Source: Globodera rostochiensis (Eukaryota; Nematoda; Chromadorea; Rhabditida; Heteroderidae). From it: 64,000 nucleotides of DNA. A program made the translations under genes and the position numbers. The stretch covers positions 992,001 through 1,056,000 of the forward strand of contig JAEVLN010000004.1 of assembly GCA_018350325.1 (NCBI GenBank). The letters are read 5' to 3'. Under the pieces are notes generated by a model. The model was not told the origin of the DNA and ran no database searches. It saw only the letters and a list, made by a program, of their open reading frames with translations. This document shows, one piece after another, positions 53,811-64,000 of the stretch. The stretch's first letter is position 1, and each line of letters begins with the position of its first letter.

Positions 53811-56449
53811 ATGCTGATTGCCTGAAGACAATGCAGTGGATGCGATGAAAATTTTTCGATTTGGTGGCTCTTCGTCTAAAAACGATTTCAAAAATAATCT
53901 CTTAAAATATTTTTGGAATGTCAGAATGCCAAAAAGAGAAAACGATTTGAACGAACGTGGAAGGGATCGCGACTTTACCAATTTTCAAAACTCATAACGC
54001 AAGGTGACGCATAATCGGAATTCGGGACAATGTACATTCAAAGTCAGTGAATGCAGTGTCCGGCAACAAAAAAAAATTTGTATCTGGGGTTATCATCAAA
54101 AAAGGGTCGGACGGGACCCCGGGCCGGAACCACAAAAAAAACAAATTCGTTCTGAGTGAACTTTCACCGACTTCTTCAATACGGTTCCGGTAAGAATGAA
54201 TTTTAATCGAAACACACAACGCCAACGTTCAAAGATCAATGAAATTATTGAAAATTTGGCCATTTTCTTACCGCCGCTCGGCGAGACTGACGACGATCGC
54301 ATTTGGGCTGACTAAACTCGTACGGACACAGCCAGCAGTGACCGATTTTTGGCCTTGTCAAAAGTGCAAAACGATTTATTTGCAGGGGGCAAAGTGCCAA
54401 AAAATTAGCTTTTCAAAGGGTTGGGTTTTATGGGCCTTTCTGGTGGCGCGGGAGGGAGTTTGACTACGGAATATTTATTTTACTGCTGTCATTGGGAAGA
54501 GAAAATTCAGTCAGTTCAGCCCAAAAGCGCTCGGGGGGGGGGGACAATTTTTCGCTGAATTTACTCACCTTTAGGACAAATTTTGGCGTAATGCGAAAAT
54601 TTGGCGAAATTTCGCCTAACTTTCTTTCCTTTCCGCCATATAAATTAAAAATGGTTCACGCCGATCGGTCGGTCGTTGGCGTCAGTCAACGAGAAGCGAA
54701 TGCTTTTTGCTGTTGGGGGGGGGGCTTTTCGGCTTTTCCTCTCTGACTTTCCGTGCTTTACATCGGCGGCGCTTTCTCTTTGCGTTCACCTCTTTTTCTC
54801 ATGCTTTTAACAGTGCTTTTGCCTATTTCTCTCTTTCCTCTCAATGTTTGGCCCGGTTGATGACTCTCCATGTTTAAGGCCCTATTTCACTTTGCCATTG
54901 CCTTTTCTATTCCCATTTAGTCGAATCTCTTCCATTTGTTCATATGTAAGGTGTGGTTTGTGTTGGTTGGTTGGTTGGTTGGTTGGTTGGATGGTTTGGT
55001 TGGTTGGTTGATTCACCTGTCGATGATTACATCGCCACAAATGGCGAATTGGGGGGAAAGGGAAACAAAAAGTGTTCGTGAATGTTGGAGAACTGAAAAA
55101 GAAAGAGAGACAATGCAAAAATGGTGGGATTCGATCACCACCCAGCAAAAGCACCCGCGGGTCCCGTATGCAAAAACGGGTAAGGGTAAGGTTACCCTCA
55201 ATTGAGGGTAAGATTGCTACCCTGGGTCGGACCAGTGTAAGCACTCGACCTAGCTTCTTTAAAATTTAAAATATTTAAAATTCATTAAAGATAAGAGTCA
55301 AAGATGAAAGTTGTAGAAATTAAATTCTCTTTCAAACTACATATAAATTCTTTGTTTATTTATCATTATTTCTTTAAAAAGTCAGTGTGATTTTTTTGCA
55401 GCAATCTGTGAGGAAATTAGCATAAATAGACAAAACAAATTTGAAAACATTCGGAGCTTTTGTCGAGATGAAGCTATCATTAAGCTAAAGTTTTGCGAGG
55501 ACAAGCGGACATTTGGAACGGAAGAGAATGGAACGAAGCAGACAAATTTTGTAGAAACTTAGGCCAAACAAAGGTCTGGACATTTTCCACGTGTCACAAT
55601 GTGCGAGTTCTTTGACAACATTCACAGATGGATGGTCAAATGTGTGCTGATGATCAACAACATGTTCAACAAAATGTTCTTCTGCTGGTGATTTACTTCC
55701 CATTCCCCCCCCCGGTCTTTTTTTTTTTGAAAATGGTTTTAAATGCCCTTTGCTTTTGCTCAATCGATTGGTGCCGCCAATTGGCAGTGACTGCATTAAA
55801 CCCAATAGAAAATAGCATCGAGTACAACTCGGCGACTGTTTCTATGCTTTGCTATTACTCTTCGTGGCACCAAAAAATGGAAGACGAATGTGAAGGAAGC
55901 ATTTTTGTGTGGGGGAGGCGATTTGACTCCCACTTTAAGAAAGTGCTTTTGTGTTGTCTAGGACCTTACATATTCTTCCATCCAGTGGTCATGTTTTGGC
56001 ATATTTTATTCATTTCGATATGCCAAACCAATAAAGTGGACCCTTTTTTATAAATAAATTGCTAACAAAAATTGGTGTAAATTTTATTCGGTTGGCGAAT
56101 ATTAATCAGAAATTTTCATTTTAGAATTTTACAACACCCCAAATTTGACAGAGTGAGATCTGAAAAGAATAAAACAAAAACTGATCAACATCCGTCGTCC
56201 TGATCCAGCGTTGATCAAACTTTGTATGCACTGGGATGGGCTGTGAAGTGTTGTCGTTGCACAAAAGTGCTCGCGTTGTAGACAACCAGTTCAAACCAAA
56301 TGTTCATCACCTGTTGATGGGTGCATTTATTGGTGTTATCTAGAGATCGAGATTCTCGATCGGTCCTCAAGTCCGATCTCTATTGATATCCCCGAGTTTT
56401 TCGATTAAATTGGAAAATAAATGATCCGGTACTCATCCAAAAACATTTT
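53811..56449. other. Intergenic region with microsatellite and G runs
   Basis: About 2.6 kb between the two LAPTM-like genes. It holds a (GGTT)n microsatellite at 54963-55010, G runs at 54533-54543 and 54715-54724, and a degenerate dispersed-repeat segment near 54095-54130. An open stretch of 141 codons at 55628-56053 (+) has no motif and no splice support. The promoter of LAPTM-like gene 1 should lie just right of 53810. Confidence 0.45.
54963..55010. repeat. (GGTT)n microsatellite
   Basis: About eleven copies of GGTT with two interruptions (GGAT and GTTT) in non-coding sequence. Confidence 0.9.
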
Positions 56450-57454
56450 TTAAAAATCGAGTTCACAAAAAACTAATATCGAAAGCCACTTAGGTACTTG
56501 AATGCATAGCATAACTGCTCCAATGCACCCTGTCACGAGACGAGGATACTCTGCAAAAATGCATATTTAAAAAATTTGTACAAATATTTTAAAAACATTT
56601 TTATTGCCATTTAGTGACAAAAGCATACGCATAATTGTCTCTTGGTGCTGAAATTCGCTTGTCTCGTTGAGCCAACGCTGCCAAAAATGAGGAACCAGCA
56701 GAAACATGGCAATCAACACCAAAATGTACAAAGACCCCGCCGCGACAGCAATTCCCTGCAAATTGTGTAAACCTCAAAATATTATTAAACTTAAATATTG
56801 AATGTTTTTTAATTGCTTTAATTCCATGGCTTATTTTTTAATGATTAATGTAAAATAAAATTTAATTATGAAAATAAAATTAATTAATGATAGCACATTT
56901 AAATAATTACATTGGCCAACAAAAAAGGCCAATAGAGGCGCGGCGTTTTGGCATAATGTGCGTAGAATATGGAAGCCTTAAAATAAATACTAAAAATATA
57001 TATTTATATATATATGATTTACATAAGCAGCTGCCAATATTAGCGGCACGGTGGCAATAAGAAAGCGGCCCAATATCAGGAACAACAGCATCAGACAGAT
57101 GCTAAGGAACAGACCGGTGCAGGCGACCATCAGAGCACCCGTCTTAATGGGGCGGGGAGTTCAATGAATGGCACAAAAATGCTTTATTTTTTAATTTTCG
57201 TAATAATCAATCCAAAAATTCAGAAAGGAGATTTTAAAACAGATAAAACAAAACAAATTTAATTTATAACAAAAAATCATTAAAATGTCATGATTAAATT
57301 CATTTCCTAAATGTTAGTTTTGAGCTAGAACTGAAAAAAGAGATATTTGGCTAAATTTAGGGGTGCTGAAATTTGTCAGAAAAAAAATCCAAAGTTACTA
57401 TACCTGAATCCGAATGGCACAACAGCACCGATTTCGAGGGTCTTCGTAGAGCAT
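56450..57454 (-). CDS. LAPTM-like four-transmembrane protein (2), C-terminus uncertain
   Basis: Exon 1 (57454-57404) codes for MLYEDPRNRCCCAIRIQ and exon 2 (57142-57023) for TGALMVACTGLFLSICLMLL, FLILGRFLIATVPLILAAAY. Joined, they give CCCAIRIQTG, the CCxxHVRTG motif of LAPTM proteins directly before TM1. Exon 3 (about 56977-56912) has ASIFYAHYAKTPRLYWPFLL, AN; exon 4 (about 56759-56615) has GIAVAAGSLYILVLIAMFLL, VPHFWQRWLNETSEFQ and TIMRMLLSLN. If the next intron uses a GC donor (AATG|GCAATA), the last exon adds EYPRLVTGCIGAVMLCIQV, giving a fourth helix and a stop at 56450. If a GT further on is used, the protein ends sooner, at 56533. It is a likely paralogue of the gene at 52857-53810. 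Confidence 0.5.
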
Positions 57455-60400
57455 TTTGAAGATTATTTCAAGTAAAAATAGTCAAAAAAATATCTAAGAA
57501 AATGTAAAATTTTGAGTGTTTTTCTGAGGGAAAATTTATTCCATCTATGATTTAAATTTCTTTGCATTATTTAATATTTTAAAACCCTGAATTTCATCAC
57601 TGTTTAAGCAATTTTGGTGACACAAGACAATGGCCAAATTCAAATTTAGCCAATTTTTGACTTTAAAAAGATGCAAATATAAACATTATCGGCAATATTT
57701 GGCTATAGTAACAAAATGCCATTCCGGGAGACGAGGACGGCACTCCTTTTGAAGTGAACGTAATAGGAAAAATTCAAACGGCAAAAAGGTAAACGGCAAA
57801 AAGGGCCTATAATTAAGAGAAAATGGAATATGAAACGTGGCTTATTCATTCATTGGAGCCGCACAAAACCGGATATATCCGATCCAAAAGTCCCGGATAA
57901 AAGCACGGGGACTTGGGCAACCCAACTTTTTATACTCTAATTGTTATGGCGGCGGATTTGCATCCAACTCAGCAAAAATAGAGAACAATTTTCGAAAAAT
58001 TTAAAGGGAACGGCGGCTTTTGATGTATGAAATGGATTTCGCTCGCTTCAAGGGATGAAAACAATGCGGGGAAAGTGCCTCTCGAGGGAATTTGCGGGGA
58101 CATTTCGCGGGGAAGGGCACTTGGCCCGTGCCGTCCACGCCACACTAGAGAGCGGAAACAAATAAATGAAACGCGGAAATGCAGCAGAAAATGCGTGGTT
58201 GGATTTGAAGAATGGACAACGGGCGAGAGGAGAGGGCCGAGAGTCTCGAGAATAGTCTCGACATTATTCATCTCTGCCCCTTAAATATTATTGTTTTTCT
58301 GCTTTAAATTTCAAACCCTAAAACTGTGTCAATTTCGAGAATTTATCAGAGCCCAAACAAAAAAATTTAAGTGCATTGCCCAATTGCTTAATTCGGAATT
58401 AAGCATGGGGAAAATTGTGAGAAAAAGCGATACAAAACGATAAAATATGTAATTAATAATTAATTCAAAAGGAATAATTAATTGAGTGCCACTCTCAAGT
58501 GCAACGATTTTTAACCAGCATTATTGTTATGACAAAATCCAAATTGGGAAATTGTTTACGATTGCAAATAAATTGTTGGCCAAAAGCGCCGCGAGGGCCC
58601 TGGCTTTTGAACTTTTATCAAATGTCTCGAAACGAAAAAAGCTATTAAAGTTGAATTGTTAAGCTTACATTGGCAACCTTAAATCAAATATAGGGTAGTA
58701 CAGGCCGGTACCTTTTAATGAAATTTCGCAATATTATTTTTGACACTAAAGATATCGAGAGATTGATTTTTGCCGAATCTCGAATCAAGAATTTGCGAAC
58801 CGAAATCCCGGGGGCTTTAATGGGCGGACGGACACTCGCAAAAAGTAATAATATTGCAGAACTGCACAAAAGAACAATAATTGGATGTTCTTTGAAAAAG
58901 TTGATAAACGTAACGTAAAGCGTAAACACCGACAAAATCCCTCAGGGCAAACAGATAATTTGGCCAATTTCTGCTCTTTGTCAACGCTTTTATATTTTTG
59001 TCACCCGCGGGGACAAAAGTAAGCCCATGACTGAGTCCCATTGGCAAAAATGGAAACCCGAGGTGCTTTTCATTGTTGAGAGTTCAGCGGATCCGCAATT
59101 TTACCACGGCCCCAGTCTCGATTGTTCGACAATCCCGGTCCCGGTTTGTTGGACCCCGTGAAATTGATTGGGTCAGGGATGGTCGAAATTTGTTTTCGAA
59201 CAATTTTGAGGCCTCGGAATTCCGATCCCGAAAATTTTTGATGACGTCGGGGTCCATCCCTGGTCTATATGATAAATATAATGTTGACTGGGAAGCTTCT
59301 TCTTGAGTGATAGATGAAGCGGCTGTCACAAAGAGCGCCCGAGGGGCATTTTGGGCAGAGAGAGGCTTTATAGCCAGAAGATTATTGGATGGATGGGCCG
59401 GAATTTTAAAGGGGTACATGGGATGAATGAATAAGCAATTGTTCAAATAACATTCACATAGAATAAAAATGATTATAAATAAATTATAATTAATTCCTTT
59501 CGCTTAAATTCAATTTCTTTATCTAATTTTTCTTCATGTTTCTCTACAAATTTTTAAAGTTGTGACGGCATATTTTGATGACTTTGAAAATAACTTCCTA
59601 TTTTGAAATAAACTGTTTTGGATGGCATAAAAATGATAGTCCGTCCCTTCGGACGTCATATTCTGTCAGCAATAATTTGAATTATGTTTTGCGACGGACT
59701 TTTAGAAATGTAAAAACTGAAAACATTGTCAAGTATTCTCCCTGAAATTTGAAGCTAATAATTCTTGTAGGGACATCTGCTGTTGGAGAAAATAAGGCCA
59801 AAACAAATAAAAGGCATCAGAAGTGAAAGTCGACACGAATCGGCTCAATTTCAGCGAATGCAAAAACCTTATATTTTCTGAAAATTCTTTATTGAAAATT
59901 TGGAATTTTTAACCAAAAAAATTATAAAAGAAAGAATTCGGATTCGAATGAAATCCAAAATGTGTTATTCTTCCAGTAAAATTCCGCTTCCCGCTTCAAA
60001 TTCAATTTGCCGCCCCGGCGATGGCAGCTGACTTTTTCTTTATTTACCCACCCCAATTTTTGATGTTGGATTTTTACTTAAAGAAGTTTTGTTCCGAAGT
60101 AAAAAAGAGTTTCACCTTTTTTGAACATAAGCAAAAATGGAAGATTTCAGAGAAAAAAAATTAGGAAAATGCCATAAAAAGGCATTTGTGCCCCGTTTTA
60201 GGCTTGAGGAAATGTCGGCCGAATGTTGAAGCAAAAAAAAAGTGTTCGTTGATTTTTGCGGAAATAAATTGAAGGAATAATTGGGCCAAAATGCTTTGAA
60301 TGCGTTAAAGTTTGGCCATAAGTGGCAAAATGCCGTCTTATAGGGCAATTGAGTATTTTTTTTCATATTCAATTATAAATTCGGTAATATAATAATTTAA

Positions 60401-61109
60401 TTCCGGAATTTGCGTTTGAACGAAACTCATCTGAGATTTAATCGATCGAAAAAATCGCAAACAAATTCCGTCTGGATCCGATATTTAATACTGGTTAACC
60501 ATTCTAATTTATGTATTATTAAAGAATGAATTAGCCTTTAAATGGATTTTTTTGCTTTCCATAGCGGTTTCAAATACTCAAAATGCAATGATTCTTTTTT
60601 AATTTTAAATTAATCACATTTAATTTTTATTATATTTTCTGTCCCATGGATTTTGTGCCTAATTTTTTATTCCCGGTGAGCGCAATCCGGTTGCGTTGCG
60701 CAACGCCTCTTTTTATGTGATGGGATGGGTGGAAAGACCTTTTTTTGGTCTCGATCCTCTTCATTTTCTGTACAACAGAAAATTATTTCGTATTGTGCGA
60801 TGGGCGCGCGGAAGGTATATAATATTATAATCCTGTCGATTATTAGGCGGCTCTTTTTGGCCCAAAATTTTCACATTTTTCAATGATGGCGCGACATTTG
60901 CGGATCAGCCCGCAAAAAAATGATAAAATGACACAATTATGACCTTCTCAAAAGCCAAGCCAAACCAAAACAAACAAGGCTTTTAGTGGCAAAATTTCAA
61001 AAAAACATCTAATAGGACTTTAACAAAGTTTAAAAATCCGACTGGTGATTTGTTTTTAGTCCCTAAAAATCCGATCCCTACTTATTAGGGCTGTTCGAGT
61101 CTCTGATTT
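57455..61109. other. Gene-poor region
   Basis: About 3.65 kb of AT-rich sequence in which I support no gene. It contains degenerate dispersed-repeat segments near 58745-58825 and 59105-59275 (GATCCCGG/CCGGGATT-type inverted motifs) and a GC-rich patch at 60690-60710 with the palindrome GCGTTGCGCAACGC. Open stretches (up to 120 codons) have no family motif, and those with hydrophobic starts lack neighbours that would splice to them. Confidence 0.4.
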
Positions 61110-61947
61110 ATGCTTTTAGAAAAAGCTGTCGCGACGGTCACCAACAATATGTGCCTCTCCATTCTGTTGTTCGCCGTCCTTCCAGTTTCTGTCAGTGCCG
61201 TACAATCCGTTTTTTCATGTCCGCTCAATGCCGCCAGCATGGCCGGAATTCCCGGCACACTTCAGGCCTATGCCGGTGCTTTGGGGGAAGTGTGAGTGAT
61301 GGTCTTGAAGTTGGAGAGTTTGATTTACGATAAGCATCTAAACACCGGCATCCGGGTATTTGGGAAACATTTTTAGATTAAATTTTTTTGATTTGACGAG
61401 TGCCAGCCAAATTATCCGGAAATCCGTGTGTTAGGTAGCTGATATCCCCCGGGGGGCTATTGTCCCGCCTTGTGCAACTCGGTAACAAAATTTGAGTATT
61501 AATTAAGATGCGGCACCGGATCATTCATTCACTATTGGACGTGCTGTGAAGATTATCCGTTTGAATGCTGCTTCCACTTTCAGCCTTGGGCAATGTGTCA
61601 TTTAAAATTTAAATTAAATATTTTGAAATAGTTTAGTTCCTAAAAACCCAAAATAGGCAATCAAAAATAGCGCCTAAATTGTTCCTAAAAGGTCCATCGG
61701 GGTGTTTTGTTAAAAGTTTCCATCAGATTAGTCAATAATAATTCACTTAATTAAGTGTAAAAACTTAGTAAATCATTCAAGAGTCCCTAATAGTAAATTT
61801 CAAATAATTCCTATAAATCGCTTAAACACTCGTGATAAGAACATTGATTTTAGAGTTGTCCTTGCTATGATTGCTGTCATTGTGGTTGCTGTGTTGCTGT
61901 TTGGAATCGGCCGTTTTCTTATCGTAATGCGTCGGGAAGAACGATGA
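61110..61947 (+). CDS. Small Cys-rich type I membrane protein, about 122-135 aa
   Basis: Four exons with matching phases: 61110-61289, 61435-61481, 61508-61594 and 61854-61947. The N-terminus is a signal peptide (hydrophobic core LSILLFAVLPVSVSA); the ATG at 61110 gives 13 extra residues before it and the ATG at 61149 starts right at MCLSILLF. The ectodomain has CPLNAAS, PPCATRCGTGSFIHYWTCC and EDYPFECCFHFQPW, a spacing C-x3-C ... CC-x7-CC with aromatic residues. A single helix follows (VVLAMIAVIVVAVLLFGIG) and a short basic tail, RFLIVMRREER. Similar short CC...CC-W-TM proteins are frequent in nematodes, but I cannot name the family or function. Confidence 0.65.
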
Positions 61948-62350
61948 ACACATACTTTTGTCGGCACCAAATTGAATTGAATACAACCGAATTCAATAAT
62001 GATACATTGAAGCATGTGAATTTGCTTATTTCAAGCAAAACGATCATTCTTTTTAGCCAAATTTGGCATTAGAATAAGAGTTCGGACTAATCGAGAGAGA
62101 TTTCGATAGAGAATCTCTCGGTAAAATTTTGTCGATCGAAATTTCGATCGGTCTGATCTCTATTAGAATATTGAACTTAGTCTATGAAGTTCTGGTCGTC
62201 GTCAGCTGACTTCAATTTGTTCAAGTTGTAGTTTAACGTCTGTCTCAGAAAATGGTAAACAAATCAAAACCATGCATTTATAAAATTAAATAAACAAACA
62301 ATAAAGGCCTAAAAATCAAATTTAGTCACAAAAAAGCTGAATTCGTCCCA
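61948..62350. other. Convergent intergenic region
   Basis: About 400 bases between convergent genes. 62089-62165 holds inverted GATCGA/TCGATC motifs (GATAGAGAATCTCTCGG, TCGATCGAAATTTCGATCGG) that resemble segments at 3450-3500 and 56341-56400. Confidence 0.5.
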
Positions 62351-63928
62351 TTAGAATATTCTGTTTGGCTCTCGTAGTTCAAAAGTGAACACGACGGCTC
62401 CACCAATGCTCTGAATGCGCACCTTTTCAGGGCACAGTATGCAATTTGAGGAAGAAACAGTCCGACCGTATCCAATTTCGTAGTCTAAAATTGTTTTCTC
62501 CATTTTGTTTTAATGTTTTGATTTCGGAAAAACGCAAATCACGGACTCGAAGCTAAGAACTGAAAACTCACTCAAATTCCATTGAAATCCCTCTGTGATG
62601 AGACGCAGCGGCTTTTGCTCGAGCGGGAACAGACCGCAAGTGCCGGTGATGTGTTCAGCATCCAATTCCACGTGCGTTTCGCCATTAAATAAATGACAAA
62701 TCATTTTTGAACGATGCCACAACAAGCGAAAAAGACGCAAAAACGAATTGACTCTAACAATTAAATTGCCTAATCGGGCACTACCTCTGGCAACACAGTG
62801 AGCACATTTTCATCGTCCATCGCAAACAACGGCACCTGTACTTTAAATACTTTAATGCCCGATGATCACAACGATATTTTGGATGTATTAGCATTGACAC
62901 AAACCCAATAAAGATCAATGCACATCCCCTAGAGGGTTACCTGTGGCACTTGTTGAATGTGCAGCAGCAAAACGTGCAGTGCACCGAGAACATGGTCGAT
63001 GCGGCCATGGAAGCCGCCCAACAAAAGGATGCCAGACAATTTGCACGTCTTATTTAAAAATTGAAGAAGTCATTTAAGCCCTTCAATTTTGGGTAAATGA
63101 AAAAAAAATCGAGGAAATATGGGAAACATTTTTGACCCTCCCCCCACCATTATTTAAAATTGTCGAGAACGCCGCACCCTTTCCATCAACGCGCTAAGTG
63201 CCTTTGACAAATCCGTGCTGTCCTGATCCGCCACTTGGCGAAGTTCGCATGTTGGAAATTGACTGAAATATTGCTGCGTTTCTGCGGTGATCGAGTCGAA
63301 ATCGCCGACGACGAGTTCAGGCACTTTGAGATGGCCATCACTAATTAATAAATTGTGGGGCATAAATGATTGAGTGAGTGTGATCCAATTGGGGAAAGGA
63401 TGGGGGCAGAGACTAAAAATGCGTCCAAAACGATCCCCGGATCAGGCCGCCCGACTCATTCTGATCGATTTGTTTGGAAGGAAACAATACAAAAGGAGGA
63501 AAGAGTTGTGCTTGTCCGACCACCACCTGCACAGTCCCACCAGCCGATTGGCCGCACCGTCCGTGCACAAGCGAATTTTTGCGCTGTTCCAAATTCGTAT
63601 CCAATCGGGTGGAAACGGCACATCCCCCCGAGCGACGACCGATGGGGGAGAATTCGTCAGAATCACAGCTAATTCGTCTGAATTTGGATAGACAAATTTG
63701 GGCGGTTTTCAAGCGTTGTCCATTTAATGTCTTCAACAATTCGTCCGTCATAACTTTCGCCAATTTCGGAATCAAAAAAAAAATATATTTAAAAAAAACA
63801 CCATTTTTTGTTATTTTTGTTTTGGCGTTGGCTATAAGTATATTTAATACAAACGCACCAAAATGCTGCCGGATGAGGCGAAATGGTGCAAAGGTATGCC
63901 GACCGGCCGCCGCCGAAATTTCGCCCAT
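62351..63928 (-). CDS. tpk-1: Thiamine pyrophosphokinase
   Basis: Transfers pyrophosphate from ATP to thiamine to make the cofactor TPP. Exons: 63928-63859 (MGEISAAAGRHTFAPFRLI), 63668-63527 (AVILTNSPPS, IRLCTDGAANRLVGLC), 63340-63178 (SDGHLKVPELVVGDFDSI, VADQDSTDLSKALSALM), 63048-62941 (LSGILLLGGFHGRIDHVL), 62835-62785 (VPLFAMDDENVLTVLPE), about 62753-62572 (GETHVELDAEHITGTCGLFP, LRLITEGFQWNL) and 62484-62351 (NYEIGYGRTVSSSN, VVFTFELREPNRIF). The TPK motifs DGAANR, GDFDSI, DQDSTD, GGxxGRxDH, GLFPLEQ and WNL...SSSN are all present in the right order; human TPK1 has the same plan. All phases fit except at the start of exon 6, where the frame carries about 20 extra residues before GETHV and the splice site is unclear. 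Confidence 0.9.
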
Positions 63929-64000
63929 CTTTAACAGTTAAACAAAACCAAATTTACTTCAGATTGAAGAAGTATAGCCCATTTATGAACAATAAAGCTC

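Noticed and set aside
54882..55244. Open frame of 120 codons on the - strand with a QPTNQPTNQ stretch
   Set aside because: The repeat is the translated (GGTT)n microsatellite.
55628..56053. Open frame of 141 codons on the + strand starting with ATG
   Set aside because: No recognisable domain; it runs through a poly-C/poly-T tract and low-complexity hydrophobic sequence. A chance frame is more likely.
58684..58935. Minus-strand open frame with a hydrophobic helix (IIVLLCSSAILLLFASV)
   Set aside because: It overlaps a degenerate dispersed-repeat segment, and no neighbouring exon or conserved motif is visible.
60680..60715. GC-rich palindrome GCGTTGCGCAACGC considered as a small RNA gene or SL RNA
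   Set aside because: No spliced-leader sequence, Sm site or tRNA-like fold with it; only a short palindrome is seen.

Overview
The window is eukaryotic and almost certainly nematode. It is AT-rich, its genes are cut into many short exons by introns mostly of about 40-300 bases, and its largest gene is a residue-level match to the nematode giant muscle protein UNC-89 (obscurin). Several introns use GC-AG splice sites. That, with the short introns, fits tylenchid plant-parasitic nematodes such as cyst nematodes, but the species is not proven from sequence alone.

Left part (about 311-38007, + strand): one giant unc-89 gene. The 5' end (SH3-DH-PH part) lies outside the window. Inside it I can follow about 52 Ig domains, two Fn3 domains and two kinase domains in the same order as C. 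elegans UNC-89. Points of note are a seven-Ig exon without introns (about 11015-13204), a PEVK-like K/P/E repeat (15222-16090) where C. elegans has none, a small secreted Gly/Tyr/His-rich protein gene nested on the opposite strand in one intron (16588-16994), a MITE-like element in another intron (14343-14557), an alternative stop before the kinases (27867), and a candidate internal start for kinase-only isoforms (28922).

Middle (38981-40570, + strand): a seven-TM receptor of srsx type, followed by a 3.1-kb minisatellite of a roughly 45-48-base unit (40766-43915).

Right part (44070-57454, - strand): five genes read leftwards: an eIF4E-like protein with replaced cap-binding tryptophans, a SAM-dependent methyltransferase, an atlastin GTPase, and two LAPTM-like four-TM proteins. 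Then come about 3.6 kb with no gene I can support, a small Cys-rich type I membrane protein (61110-61947, + strand), and thiamine pyrophosphokinase (62351-63928, - strand).

The genes outside unc-89 look functionally unrelated to one another. Exon boundaries were set by hand from reading-frame continuity, splice consensus and remembered family alignments, so single-base errors are possible. Comparisons with C. elegans and human proteins are from memory, not from a search.
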